Part shown: positions 43,100 through 52,428 of the stretch, piece after piece | Position numbering within the stretch: the first letter of the stretch is position 1 | Layout of the letters: each line of letters starts with the position of its first letter | NCBI GenBank assembly: GCA_965277445.1 | Contig: CBDICY010000050.1 | Coordinates: 496,001 to 560,000, forward strand | DNA from: JAFMDF01 sp965277445 | Lineage (GTDB): Bacteria; Bacteroidota; Bacteroidia; Chitinophagales; Saprospiraceae | Reading direction: 5' to 3' | Length of the DNA: 64,000 bases | The notes under the pieces: model-generated | What the model was told of the DNA's origin: nothing | Databases searched by the model: none | What the model saw: only the letters and a program-made list of their open reading frames with translations | Translations under genes and position numbers: made by a program

Positions 43100-44056
43100 A
43101 TGCAGCACCCTAGCCTTCAACGCATCCTACAAACAGCAGGCATTCCCGATTTAATAGAAATATTATCCAAAAAACTAAGTCCAAGTGATCTCCAATCTTT
43201 ATTATTAGCGGTTTATCAACAACAAGCCGAAAAGGTTAATCCTGCCCAATTAAAAGAACAGTACCTTAAGAATCGTTTTGTAAAATCTTCTTTGGTTGAC
43301 CCAATCAGGTTTATAGCTTTTGACCAATTGGCTTTTGCTATTGCCAAAACAAATTTTCAACCTATCGAATTAGCCCCATTGGCGCCTTTAGGCAGTTGTT
43401 CGGCTATTGCTAGTGTGCATCAAAATAAAGTCGTAGCGACTAGTCGAAATGTAGAGGTCATGTCTGATCCGACTAATGTGATGGCTTTAGAAGGGGCGAT
43501 TCGACGAGAAAAATCATTAAAGACTCATCCAAAAGATAAAACGGTTGTTAATTTATGTTGCAGCCAAAGAGTTACGAGAGCTCAGTTTTGGAATCAACCG
43601 AACTCTTTTGCACATTTTAAATTATTTGCCCTCTGTTCAGCAGGTAGTGATACAGGAAGTTATCAATTTGAAAAACAACAATTTGAGAAGCACCTAACTT
43701 TCTATCTTGATTTGATGACTGCGAAGGATTCCCCTTTTCATTTTCCGAAAGTGGAAGTTTTAATTACGCCTATTGAAAAAAGATTAATTCCTTTTTTAAC
43801 CGACCAACTCTTTCCTAAGTTGAAAGCAAATTATCCTTCGGTTACTTTTCAAATTGACGACAAAAGAAAGAAGGGGATTGGTTACTATGAAACCCTTTGT
43901 TTTCATATCAATGCAGCACCTGAATCGGGCGATTTTTTGAATTTAGTAGATGGCGGGTTTACCGATTGGACCCAGAAATTAGTGAGTAATCGAAAAGAAC
44001 GCTGTTTGATTAGTGCCATTGGATCCGAACGAGCTGTTTTATTATTTCATCGTTAA
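43100..44056 (+). CDS. Conserved-looking protein of unknown function
   Basis: A 318-residue soluble protein. I do not recognise the family with confidence. An N-terminal helical part (LIEILSKKLSPSDLQSLLLAVYQQQAEKV) precedes a distinctive motif-rich core: LAPLAPLGSCSAIASVHQN, VVATSRNVEVMSDPTNVMALEGAIRR and VVNLCCSQRVTRAQ. The spacing of LG-S/T-motifs and an RR ending faintly recalls class II aminoacyl-tRNA-synthetase-like cores, but that is speculative. The C terminus is alpha/beta with FLNLVDGGFTDWTQKL. It stands alone between convergent and tandem neighbours. Confidence 0.6.
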   Translation: MQHPSLQRILQTAGIPDLIEILSKKLSPSDLQSLLLAVYQQQAEKVNPAQLKEQYLKNRFVKSSLVDPIRFIAFDQLAFAIAKTNFQPIELAPLAPLGSCSAIASVHQNKVVATSRNVEVMSDPTNVMALEGAIRREKSLKTHPKDKTVVNLCCSQRVTRAQFWNQPNSFAHFKLFALCSAGSDTGSYQFEKQQFEKHLTFYLDLMTAKDSPFHFPKVEVLITPIEKRLIPFLTDQLFPKLKANYPSVTFQIDDKRKKGIGYYETLCFHINAAPESGDFLNLVDGGFTDWTQKLVSNRKERCLISAIGSERAVLLFHR

Positions 44057-44277
44057 AGGAAAGGGTAGGCAACTTTAAACTAAACCCAAAGTCTTTTGTA
44101 GTAATGAGGAGGAAATATTCAGAATAGAGATTAGAGAAAAGATACTTAAATTGGAATTTTGCCAAAATACTGCCTAGTACTCACTAATTTTAGCCGTTTT
44201 TAGCTCTCCTCTCTCAATGGAATGGTCTCTGCTCTCTATTCTAAAAAATATATTCACAAAATAACACCCGACTTTAC

Positions 44278-45471
44278 ATGCCCTTTAATTTTCATTTCTA
44301 TAGTGTCTTGTTACTAATTGGTTTTCTACAAGGCATTGTTTATTCCATCCTACTATTTTCTAGAGGTTTTAGAGAAGACAAATTAGCGGACAAATTATTA
44401 GCGACTTTATTACTATTAATTAGCTGGCATATTGCTCAATATATGCTTGGTTTTGCAGGCTGGTATAATCACGAGGAAGGGCAAGCCAATGGCTGGTATT
44501 CTACTTTTATGTTTTACTTTCCTTTTCATAATGTCCTGTGGATAGGACCTGTTTTCTATTTTTATTTTAGGAGTTTGACGAATGATGATTTTACCTTTAG
44601 CAAACAAGATTTATGGCATTTTCTACCGGGTATGATTTACTTTAGTATTATGCTATTCATTTTTTTAGTAGATATTGGCTATACCAAATGGTTTTTACAA
44701 GCCGAATTACCTCATCATTTTGGCACACAGGGCGTATGGTCTGATTACCGACAATCCACAATAGACTCGGTATTTCAGCATCTCAATACCATTTCTTTTG
44801 TCATTTATCTTGTGTTGACCTTCCGTATTTACAAACTATATCGACAATATATCAACGATAATTATTCAGATACCGCCGCTATTCAATTTAATTGGATCAG
44901 GAATATTTTATACATTGTCATTGCAGGGTTTATTTTTGATTTTGTAATAGATATTTCAAGCAATTTCATTGAGTATGAAGCTTACAAAGGAAAATGGAAT
45001 GCCTATTTCGGTTATTCCGTTATGCTCTATGCCATTAGTATTTTAGGCTATAATCGGATGGGGAAGCCCGCTCAAAAATTAGATTTTGTTCCACATAACT
45101 CTCCTGAATTGGATAAGGTGGTGACTGAAATTCCAGAGTTGGACAGGTATAAAACTCGCGTATTGGCACTCATGACCGACCAACAGTTATATTTGCAAAC
45201 GGATTTGACCTTAAAGGAAACTGCTCTCCAATTAAAAACGAACGCTTCTGTTTTATCTAAAATTATTAATACTGGCTTTTCGCAAAACTTTAATGATTTT
45301 GTTAATTCCTTCCGAGTAGACGCCGTTAAGCAAAAAATGAAAGACCCTGACGCACAGCACCTTACATTGACTGCTATTGCTTATGAATGTGGCTTTAATT
45401 CCAAAGCTACTTTTAATCGCGCTTTTAAGAAATTTACGGGGATGTCGCCTCGGGATTTTATGAACACTTAA
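44278..45471 (+). CDS. Membrane-bound AraC-type regulator
   Basis: A 397-residue protein. Residues 1-255 contain about seven hydrophobic helices (FYSVLLLIGFLQGIVYSILLF, LLATLLLLISWHIAQYML, HNVLWIGPVFYFYF, FLPGMIYFSIMLFIFLV, ISFVIYLVLTFRIYKLY, ILYIVIAGFIFDFVIDI, YSVMLYAISILGYN). The C-terminal 110 residues form an AraC-type helix-turn-helix (LKETALQLKTNASVLSKIINTGF and LTAIAYECGFNSKATFNRAFKKFTGMSP). This architecture is common in Bacteroidota and implies a membrane-tethered transcription factor. The ligand is unknown. Confidence 0.9.
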   Translation: MPFNFHFYSVLLLIGFLQGIVYSILLFSRGFREDKLADKLLATLLLLISWHIAQYMLGFAGWYNHEEGQANGWYSTFMFYFPFHNVLWIGPVFYFYFRSLTNDDFTFSKQDLWHFLPGMIYFSIMLFIFLVDIGYTKWFLQAELPHHFGTQGVWSDYRQSTIDSVFQHLNTISFVIYLVLTFRIYKLYRQYINDNYSDTAAIQFNWIRNILYIVIAGFIFDFVIDISSNFIEYEAYKGKWNAYFGYSVMLYAISILGYNRMGKPAQKLDFVPHNSPELDKVVTEIPELDRYKTRVLALMTDQQLYLQTDLTLKETALQLKTNASVLSKIINTGFSQNFNDFVNSFRVDAVKQKMKDPDAQHLTLTAIAYECGFNSKATFNRAFKKFTGMSPRDFMNT

Positions 45472-45810
45472 TCAAAAGAATTAACGCTAACGACTAAGGA
45501 GAGTCGTGTTACTTCGAAACGTATATTAAATGGGTAAAATAAAATTGTAGTTTAAAATCCGTGGAGGCTATCCGTGTAAATTATCTCTTGAGGCTTGATT
45601 TTCCACGGATAACTTCCACAGATATATAGGGTGATATATTAGAAACAACTACGCCTTCTTTATTAGAAAATTAATTTTTCATCTGATTTAGTGTAAAAAT
45701 GCCTCAAATCATCATTTGAGACGTATCAAATTATCTTATGCAGCGATACCATCAATTATTTCCTTCAATTTTGGGTCATCGAATTTAATCAACCTAAAAT
45801 TATTTGCATC
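45472..45810. other. Intergenic region with ATCCGTGG element
   Basis: Apart from the palindromic repeat at 45557-45623, I see no gene or RNA here. The region must carry the promoter of the S41 peptidase gene. Confidence 0.5.
45557..45623. repeat. ATCCGTGG palindromic element, copy 3
   Basis: The left arm (45557-45576) is the same sequence as the inner 20 bases of copy 1's arm at 6385-6404. The right arm (45604-45623) pairs with it at 17 of 20 positions. The loop is unrelated to copy 1. This is the third, more decayed member of the dispersed family. Confidence 0.85.
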
Positions 45811-47643
45811 ATGAAAAAAATTACCTTTATTGAAATACTGTTATTTAGTTTAATGACCATTTCCATTTCTATGTCTATTTTCGGTAGCACTACAATCATT
45901 AGGGAAATACATTTTCAAGTAGATATGCGAACAGCCGAGGTAAAAGATAAAAGTACTATCGGTGTTCGAGGAAATATTTCGCCACTCAATTGGGAAACAA
46001 CCTATTTGCTATCCGATGATAATCAAGATGGTATTTATGAAGGAACGATCAATTTTGAAACAGATGCGACTATTTTAGAATTCAAATTTATTCACGATGA
46101 TACTGTTTGGGAATTGGCAACAGAAACAAATCGAGTAGTAGATTTAGCACAAAAAGAGGTAAAACTACCTACTTATATTTGGAACGAAAGTTTACCTTTT
46201 ACCCCAGCAGAAATTAAAGCGATGACCATTTCCAAAGAAAAATTATTGGAGGATTTTGAATTGGTTAAAACTGCTTATACCACTATGCATCCTGGTTTGT
46301 ATCGCTATAATACCCCCGAACAAGTCGAGCAAAATTTGGCTGATTTGAAAGCAGATTTAGCTAAAGGTTTAACCATTCCAGAAGCCTATATTGCTTTTTC
46401 CAAATTTGTCGCAACCATCAAATGTGGGCATACTTATGCGAATTATTGGAATCAGCCAACTGTTGTTAAACGTTCGGTTACTTACCAAGCAGATAAAGTG
46501 CCTTTTCATTTTCGAATCGCTGAAAATAGAATGATTGTTACCCAAAGTGCTTTTGAACATCCGGTGCTACAATTAGGCACAGAAATATTGGCGATTAATG
46601 GCAAAACCGTCGAAGAAATTCTAGCTACTTTAATACCATTACAGCGAACAGATGGCTCAAATATGGGGCAACAAGTCGTCAATTTACAATTATTTGGAGT
46701 AGATAAATTTGAACCTTTTGATATGTATTTTCCGATTCTTTTTCCACCGACTAATGGGGAATATGAATTAACGGTAGCTGATTTTACAACAACCAAAGAA
46801 AAAACAACGATTAAAGTGCCTGCTATGAGTAAAAAAGAACGGGTCAATCGGATAAAAAAACGATTTCCAGATATGATTCCAGAAGTTGGTCCCGACCTTT
46901 GGCAATTTAAAATGATTGATGATCAGACTGCTTTATTAACGCTACATTCTTTCTCTATCTGGAATTGGGATTTTGATTGGAAGGCATACATTGATAATGT
47001 ATTTAAACAGTTAAAAACAAAAGCAGTTCCTAATTTAATTATTGATATTCGCTTAAATGGTGGTGGTGCAGATATGGTTGGTTTAGAATTATTGAAAAAT
47101 ATCAGTCAACAACCGATTGTTTTTACTGCGAGGAAAGAAATGAGTCGATTTACGGAATTTCCTGCTTCGGTCAAGCCTTATCTAAACACTTGGGATAAAT
47201 GGTTTGAAACCAAAGGTATTAAAAAATTTAAACCTATTGAGGAAGGATATTATTCGATGGGTGGAAAAATTAGTGCCGCTCAAACCTTTAAACCCTATAA
47301 AGATAATTATCAAGGAAAAGTATTTTTACTGGTCAGCCCTTTTAATAGTTCTGCTACTTATTATTTGGCAGGAACGGCTCAACGAATTAAAGCTGCCACT
47401 TTAGTTGGACAAGAAACAGGTGGTAATCAAAAAGGGATTAATGGAGGTTTGATTTATTTTTTGACTTTGCCAAATTCGCATATTGAATTGGATATTCCTG
47501 TGGTGGGTAATTTTCAAATTGGTGACAAGCCTAATCGTGGGTATCTGCCTGAGGTGTTGGTGCAGTCAAATGTGGCGGATATTGCGAATGGAGTGGATTC
47601 GGAATTGGCGGCTGTTTTGGCCTTGATTAAAAAGGATAAGTAA
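45811..47643 (+). CDS. S41 family peptidase with N-terminal beta domain
   Basis: A 610-residue exported protein with a signal peptide of about 26 residues. Residues 30-112 resemble a CBM20/starch-binding-like beta domain (VRGNISPLNWETTYLLSDDNQDGIYEGTI). The peptidase core follows: IKCGHTYANYW (about 203-213), a PDZ-like segment FRIAENRMIVTQSAFEHPVLQLGTEILAING, LIIDIRLNGGGADMVGLEL, FLLVSPFNSSATYYLAG with likely nucleophile S514, and LVGQETGGNQKGINGG. These fit the tail-specific protease/S41 clan. The target is unknown. Confidence 0.88.
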   Translation: MKKITFIEILLFSLMTISISMSIFGSTTIIREIHFQVDMRTAEVKDKSTIGVRGNISPLNWETTYLLSDDNQDGIYEGTINFETDATILEFKFIHDDTVWELATETNRVVDLAQKEVKLPTYIWNESLPFTPAEIKAMTISKEKLLEDFELVKTAYTTMHPGLYRYNTPEQVEQNLADLKADLAKGLTIPEAYIAFSKFVATIKCGHTYANYWNQPTVVKRSVTYQADKVPFHFRIAENRMIVTQSAFEHPVLQLGTEILAINGKTVEEILATLIPLQRTDGSNMGQQVVNLQLFGVDKFEPFDMYFPILFPPTNGEYELTVADFTTTKEKTTIKVPAMSKKERVNRIKKRFPDMIPEVGPDLWQFKMIDDQTALLTLHSFSIWNWDFDWKAYIDNVFKQLKTKAVPNLIIDIRLNGGGADMVGLELLKNISQQPIVFTARKEMSRFTEFPASVKPYLNTWDKWFETKGIKKFKPIEEGYYSMGGKISAAQTFKPYKDNYQGKVFLLVSPFNSSATYYLAGTAQRIKAATLVGQETGGNQKGINGGLIYFLTLPNSHIELDIPVVGNFQIGDKPNRGYLPEVLVQSNVADIANGVDSELAAVLALIKKDK

Positions 47644-47660
47644 TAGCTTAGGACGAATTA

Positions 47661-47750
47661 GATAGGATGGGTTAACGGATTATTACGGATTTAACGGAGT
47701 TGGAACGGATTTCTTATTAGGTAATAAAATTGTTCCAACTCTATCCTATC
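47661..47750. terminator. Nested stem-loop between S41 peptidase and DHFR
   Basis: The outer stem GATAGGAT (47661-47668) pairs with ATCCTATC (47743-47750), and the inner AGTTGGAAC pairs with GTTCCAACT (47732-47740). Three ACGGAT(T) units lie in between. It follows the S41 stop codon by 18 bases. No U-run is seen. Confidence 0.5.
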
Positions 47751-47788
47751 TGGATGTGTCTAGTATCCAGACTAGATATGACTATCCT

Positions 47789-47804
47789 CAGGTCTCCTGA
47801 CCTG
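47789..47804. terminator. Short hairpin at the 3' end of folA
   Basis: CAGGTC and GACCTG form a perfect 6-bp stem with a TCCT tetraloop, 7 bases beyond the folA stop codon. It is weak, without a T-tract. Confidence 0.35.
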
Positions 47805-47810
47805 CATCAT

Positions 47811-48311
47811 TTAAATCCTTTCATAAACCTTAAAAACATACCCATATTCATTCTTCTCATCGGGCGCATGCGCCTCCGCCGAAACCTCTTTCCATTCGTC
47901 TGTTGGCAATTCAGGAAATTTCACAACGGGTTTATCTTCTGTAATATCAATATCCACTTCGGTCAAATATAATCTATCAATTAGCGGCATGGCTAAGTCA
48001 TAAATCTGTCCACCACCGATGATAAAGGCTTCTTCTTCGCCATTGTCTTTGGCTAAATTTAAGGCATGATCTAAAGAATGCGCCACTAAACAATTGGTGG
48101 CAATAAAGAACATATCTCTAGTCAATACCACATTGGTACGCTTAGGCAAAGGTCGCCCAATGGATTGGAAAGTCTTGCGCCCCATAATGATATGGTGATT
48201 TAAAGTCCTCTTTTTGAAATACTTTAAATCGGCTGGCAAATACCAAGGAATATCATTATCGCTACCGATTACTCGGTTGTTGGAAATGGCGACTATGGCG
48301 GAAATGGTCAT
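47811..48311 (-). CDS. folA: Dihydrofolate reductase
   Basis: A 166-residue DHFR of standard length. ISAIVAISNNRVIGSDNDIPWYLPADLKYFKKRT contains the active-site Trp and Asp (W23, D28). HHIIMGRKTFQSIGRPLPKRTNVVLTRD is the NADPH-binding segment and AFIIGGGQIYDLAMPLIDRLYLTEVD is the second signature. It reduces dihydrofolate to tetrahydrofolate in the cytosol. It is downstream of, and in the same direction as, the DinB-like gene. A purine-rich degenerate repeat precedes its start. Confidence 0.96.
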   Translation of the reverse strand: MTISAIVAISNNRVIGSDNDIPWYLPADLKYFKKRTLNHHIIMGRKTFQSIGRPLPKRTNVVLTRDMFFIATNCLVAHSLDHALNLAKDNGEEEAFIIGGGQIYDLAMPLIDRLYLTEVDIDITEDKPVVKFPELPTDEWKEVSAEAHAPDEKNEYGYVFKVYERI

Positions 48312-48385
48312 AAAAATGTAGAGGTTTAGAAGTTTAGAGGTATAAAGGTTTAGAGGTATTGAGGGGTATAAAGGTATAGAGATAG
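48312..48385. repeat. Degenerate AGGTTTAG/AGGTATAA repeat
   Basis: On the plus strand the stretch reads as eight or so imperfect units of AGGTNTANA (for example GAGGTTTAGAA, GAGGTATAAAG, GAGGTATTGAG). It lies in the folA leader, where it would be pyrimidine-rich in the mRNA. Confidence 0.6.
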
Positions 48386-48410
48386 CCCCTCTAGGAACAT
48401 AATAGCTAAC

Positions 48411-48923
48411 TTAAAATCCATTTACCTCCAGTCCAATAAGTTTTTTCCAAACGACAATATTGCCACAATGCATGGCTATATGGGTTGTTAAATGGTGGGC
48501 ATACCAAGCATCAAAAGTTGTTAGCACTTTATTTAATGAGGTACTTGGATGCTGTCCATTTCGTTGTAGGATACTTAAACTGGCATAAGCATCTCCCAAC
48601 TTTTTGTATCTTCTATTAAGGGTGTTTAGTAACATCTCCTTGCTAGGTAAATCGGTAAGCGTATCTATTTTTCCCGTTGAATTCCTAAAGCATTTTTCCC
48701 AATTGATGTCCAATTTTTCAAAGGTTGTTTTTGTAGGCAATTGCTGGATAACATCTTCCGCTTCTATACAAATATGTCCAAGAATCCAACCAGCGGAATT
48801 ATAGCCTTCTAGTTGCTTTTCGTACAGTCTTTCATTGGGTATATTTTCAACTAATCGATTCAAATACTGTAATTGAAAATTGAGTAATTCTACAACTGTA
48901 TTTGTGGTTACTTGTTCCATCAT
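48411..48923 (-). CDS. DinB-like putative metal-dependent protein
   Basis: A protein of about 170 residues. The ORF is open to 48947 but would then overlap the CcmF gene's end; MMEQVTTN at 48923 is the natural start. It is a four-helix bundle of the DinB/YfiT type with metal-binding candidate histidines in GWILGHICIEAED and in WYAHHLTTHIAMHCGNI near the C terminus. Such proteins include thiol transferases and hydrolases, and most are uncharacterised. Confidence 0.8.
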   Translation of the reverse strand: MMEQVTTNTVVELLNFQLQYLNRLVENIPNERLYEKQLEGYNSAGWILGHICIEAEDVIQQLPTKTTFEKLDINWEKCFRNSTGKIDTLTDLPSKEMLLNTLNRRYKKLGDAYASLSILQRNGQHPSTSLNKVLTTFDAWYAHHLTTHIAMHCGNIVVWKKLIGLEVNGF

Positions 48924-48936
48924 TCTATTTTTAGTA

Positions 48937-51789
48937 TTAAGCACCAATCACGCTACCGTCCTTTCTCTTTTTAATAAAACTAACTAGTAAACCAAGCATC
49001 ATCATCACAGAACCCAACCAGAAAAAATTAATACCGGGGAAGACAATCGCTTCTAATACAACGTAATCGGTTCGGTAAGAATTTTCGGCAAATTCTATAG
49101 GGATTAATGGTTGTTTTAGTTCGCCTTGTGCGACTTCAAAAGTCATTTGTTCAGTTGCTGGGTCGATACCCGTAAAACGAACGTGGAAGTTCCAATCGCC
49201 AATTTGATCCTTCAGGTTCATTGGACGACTGTCTCTGATATAATAAAGTGGTTCTACTGCTTTTGGGGATTTATTGTCTTTCGTAACCGATAAAATGGCA
49301 CCAACGGCAATGTCCCTTTCTTCTTTTTGATATTGTGGATGATTGGGCGATCGATTAAATCCTGCTAATTGAACGGTGTAATCTTTATAGCGGAATCCTT
49401 CGCCCTCTTTGATAGCAAATTGCTCATAAACTAAATCGGTATCAGGTGTAAATACAACCGAAAATATTTCTTCTGGTAACTTAACCCGAAGATTTAAACG
49501 ATTAATTTGCTCAGGAAAACTATATAATAATTGCCCTCTTAAAACTAGAACGGGTTCTATTAAAAAAGTACTATCTATTTTTTCTCTCTTATTTACGTTC
49601 GTCTTTCTCCGTACGGCTAATTTAATACCTACCGCTATATCGCCCTCTTTCTCATGATACTCTGGATGGCTGGCATTTCGATTGATACCTTGAATCACCG
49701 CATAATGGTCATTTCCAAAAATCGTATCTCCTAAAATAGCAGAATAGGTTTCCCATTTCAAACTATCTTCCACTGCTTTGGCAGCTTCTGGGCTATTATG
49801 CTCAGGTGGTACGGTACTCAAAGACGTAAAAATATCCTTATCTAAAGCTCTTTTAGTAGACGGATTGACCGCTGCTAAAGCAAAATTTCGATCATATATG
49901 ACATTGGGCGATAAAGAAAAAGTTTCTAAAACTTTTCCTGCACTATCTATTCTATTAAAATCAATGTGGTATTCTCGGATATTGCCAATGACGGTATCAC
50001 TTTTCCATTCTGCCATAAAGCCTTCCATATACATCGGCTCATTCTTGAACAACAGGATGTTTTCTTGCAGGCGTTGCTGATCTTCTTTTCCTGCTTCATC
50101 TTTGAAAAAACCACGCATCGCAAATTCATTCTTCGAGATGTGGAATTTATTGGTACCTGATGCGATAATTCCGACGACCATTAAACCAAAACCAATATGC
50201 GACATTCCTGCGCCAAAAATCTTACTGTTGCCTTTCGCAAAATTGACTAAGAAATCTATATTTGTCACGACCGCAAAAATTCCACTAAATAACAATAATA
50301 AATATTGCCACGCCACCACTTCTATCCATTGGGTCGTTAACCAACTTAAGACACCTGCTATGACTGCTGCACCTCCTACATGTTTCCAGAATCGCTTTGC
50401 ATTTTTAGCAAAATTGATTTCTCTAAATCGGAAGTATTGCGCTAATCCTGATAAAAAACCAATAAATACCGCTATCCACATTTGATATTTATTATGGTGT
50501 TCTTCTTGATCGGTTATCGTTATATCAACATGATTGGCATCAAAAAAGGACGCTATCGCATTATAAACAGGTAAAGAAGTTCCAACTGTAATTAATACTG
50601 CTGAAAATAATAAGACCAAAGCGCCTATAAACATCCAGAACTCTTTCGATGCGCCGCCTTCTTCTTTTATCGGTGCAGGGATTGTCTTCGCTTTAACTGC
50701 ATACATGGCTAATCCCATCACCATGAAGGTGCCAACGAATGCTACTAACTGCCATTCCAACCCCATTTCTGTAAAGGCATGTGCAGACGTATCTCCCAAA
50801 ATGCCACTTCGAGTTAAGAAAGTAGAATACAAGATCATCGGGAAAGACAAGAGATAAAATAGATAAGTACTTTTGATAGAATAACCTGTACTGCGAGCAA
50901 TTAAGTTGGTATGAATCCCTGCTAATAATACAATCCAAGGGACTAAAGACATGTTTTCTACAGGATCCCATGCCCAATAACCACCAAATGATAAGGCTTC
51001 ATATGCCCATGCACTTCCCATTAAAATACCTGTTCCTAAAATAAATCCACAGAATAATGCCCAAGGGGTAACGGGTTTTAACCACGCTTTATGTTGATTT
51101 GTCCAAAGTCCTGCAATCGCATAACAGAAAGGAACAACCGTAGAGGCAAATCCTAAAAACAAAGTCGGTGGGTGAATCGTCATCCAATAATTTTGCAGTA
51201 ATGGATTCATCCCTGTGCCTTCGATTAAACTCACGTAATCCATATTGCTAAAAATCGGTGCATCCACCATATCTCTAATTAACATCAATGGATTACTGCC
51301 TATTTTTAATTCCGTCTCTCCTATATAAATGTATACCCCTAATAACATCGTCCCGATGAAGACCTGCACTAAGGATAAGATACTTAAAACAGGTGCTTCC
51401 CAATTTTTCGCTTTTTTAATTAAAATAAATCCTAAAACGATATGCCAAAACATCCAGAGTAAAAAACTCCCTTCTTGTGCTTGCCAAAAGGCAGAGAAAA
51501 TGTATTTAAAGGGCAAATTATCCGAAACGTGTTGTTGAACGTATTGGTATTCATAGTACTGATTGACCATAACGTAGAACAAAACCCCAATCACCGTAAA
51601 AAAACCAAGCCCATGTATCACAAAAGCGGATCGACCAATTTTTCGCCAACCACTTGCTTCTTCCTCATTCCCCCTGCGTTGAGTGGCAAAACAATAAGCT
51701 AATGCAGCAATAACACTCGCAACAAAGCCTAGAACTAATGCAAATCTGCCTATTTGTCCAGGTAATAAATGTTCGCCTATATATTCCAT
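48937..51789 (-). CDS. CcmF/CcsA-type cytochrome c haem lyase
   Basis: A 950-residue polytopic membrane protein of the haem-handling superfamily. The N-terminal two thirds has about 14 or more membrane helices, with the tryptophan-rich WWD segment at 261-285 (WAYEALSFGGYWAWDPVENMSLVPW region) flanked by conserved histidines (IHPPT near 205 and GIHTN near 292). Residues about 560-915 form a large periplasmic domain, followed by a final helix and a basic tail. It attaches haem to c-type cytochromes, relevant to the CxxCH proteins encoded at 31-32 kb. An exact -7 element lies upstream. Confidence 0.92.
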   Translation of the reverse strand: MEYIGEHLLPGQIGRFALVLGFVASVIAALAYCFATQRRGNEEEASGWRKIGRSAFVIHGLGFFTVIGVLFYVMVNQYYEYQYVQQHVSDNLPFKYIFSAFWQAQEGSFLLWMFWHIVLGFILIKKAKNWEAPVLSILSLVQVFIGTMLLGVYIYIGETELKIGSNPLMLIRDMVDAPIFSNMDYVSLIEGTGMNPLLQNYWMTIHPPTLFLGFASTVVPFCYAIAGLWTNQHKAWLKPVTPWALFCGFILGTGILMGSAWAYEALSFGGYWAWDPVENMSLVPWIVLLAGIHTNLIARSTGYSIKSTYLFYLLSFPMILYSTFLTRSGILGDTSAHAFTEMGLEWQLVAFVGTFMVMGLAMYAVKAKTIPAPIKEEGGASKEFWMFIGALVLLFSAVLITVGTSLPVYNAIASFFDANHVDITITDQEEHHNKYQMWIAVFIGFLSGLAQYFRFREINFAKNAKRFWKHVGGAAVIAGVLSWLTTQWIEVVAWQYLLLLFSGIFAVVTNIDFLVNFAKGNSKIFGAGMSHIGFGLMVVGIIASGTNKFHISKNEFAMRGFFKDEAGKEDQQRLQENILLFKNEPMYMEGFMAEWKSDTVIGNIREYHIDFNRIDSAGKVLETFSLSPNVIYDRNFALAAVNPSTKRALDKDIFTSLSTVPPEHNSPEAAKAVEDSLKWETYSAILGDTIFGNDHYAVIQGINRNASHPEYHEKEGDIAVGIKLAVRRKTNVNKREKIDSTFLIEPVLVLRGQLLYSFPEQINRLNLRVKLPEEIFSVVFTPDTDLVYEQFAIKEGEGFRYKDYTVQLAGFNRSPNHPQYQKEERDIAVGAILSVTKDNKSPKAVEPLYYIRDSRPMNLKDQIGDWNFHVRFTGIDPATEQMTFEVAQGELKQPLIPIEFAENSYRTDYVVLEAIVFPGINFFWLGSVMMMLGLLVSFIKKRKDGSVIGA

Positions 51790-51848
51790 TTCTTAGTGAT
51801 GAGTTATTAGTGATGAATGATAAATAGTATATGCACCTCATTTGAGGG

Positions 51849-51856
51849 CAAAGATA
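51849..51856 (-). promoter_or_regulatory. -7 promoter element of the CcmF-type gene
   Basis: The minus strand reads TATCTTTG (TAnnTTTG), 59 bases upstream of the start codon at 51789. Confidence 0.6.
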
Positions 51857-51960
51857 GGCTAGATTAGAGAAACCCGTAAGGTATTGGTATAAATATGATG
51901 TAGGAATGACGGAAATAAGTAAGAATGGAGAATTAAGGATGGCAACAATCGGCTGTAAAC

Positions 51961-52000
51961 AAGAAAAGCCGCAAGCTGGGAGGAAACTTGCGGCTTTCTT
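51961..52000. terminator. Strong GC-rich stem-loop
   Basis: AAGAAAAGCCGCAAG (51961-51975) pairs with CTTGCGGCTTTCTT (51987-52000), a 14-bp stem with one bulged A and an 11-base loop. No gene immediately precedes it on either strand, so it may end an unrecognised transcript. Confidence 0.6.
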
Positions 52001-52428
52001 GCCTTTTAAATAGTGAGGAAACTGACTACAAAAAAGATATATATTCTTTAGTTTTACTATATCGCCTAAAATAAAAAACTCCAACGGAGGCGATGCTCCG
52101 TTGGTAGTTGACTGCGATGCAATAAAGACTACTTTTGCCCAGGAATTAAAATGATATACTTCTTTTATTAAACACCTTTCATTGGCGTTTAAAGCAAATC
52201 ATTTTATAAAATTAAAGATTGATTTTTTTTAGATTAGCTGGCAATACGACCAGCGGAAAGTAGGGTTGCTACTTCCGTCTAGGTCTGTATTGAGTTTTGG
52301 TTGTTTCTTTTTGGACACCCTGCCCCTGCTTGCCCATGATAATTTAGTACCGATCAAAAATCGGTACTAAATTATTCACAAGCCTAAAAATAGGGACTCG
52401 TAATGGTTCTTAATTCTTTTAGGGTGGA
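52001..52428. other. Non-coding stretch with several hairpins
   Basis: No ORF is convincing here. Four stems are visible: CCAACGGA/TCCGTTGG (52081-52104), GCTGG/CCAGC (52237-52254), CGGAAAGTAG/CTACTTCCG with one bulge (52254-52277), and a perfect 15-bp stem TAATTTAGTACCGAT/ATCGGTACTAAATTA (52340-52374). The last has no T-tract. They may belong to one or more structured RNAs. Confidence 0.45.

Noticed and set aside
51665..52084. Minus-strand ORF of 139 codons upstream of the CcmF-type gene
   Set aside because: It overlaps the start of the CcmF gene in another frame and includes the stem-loop at 51961-52000.
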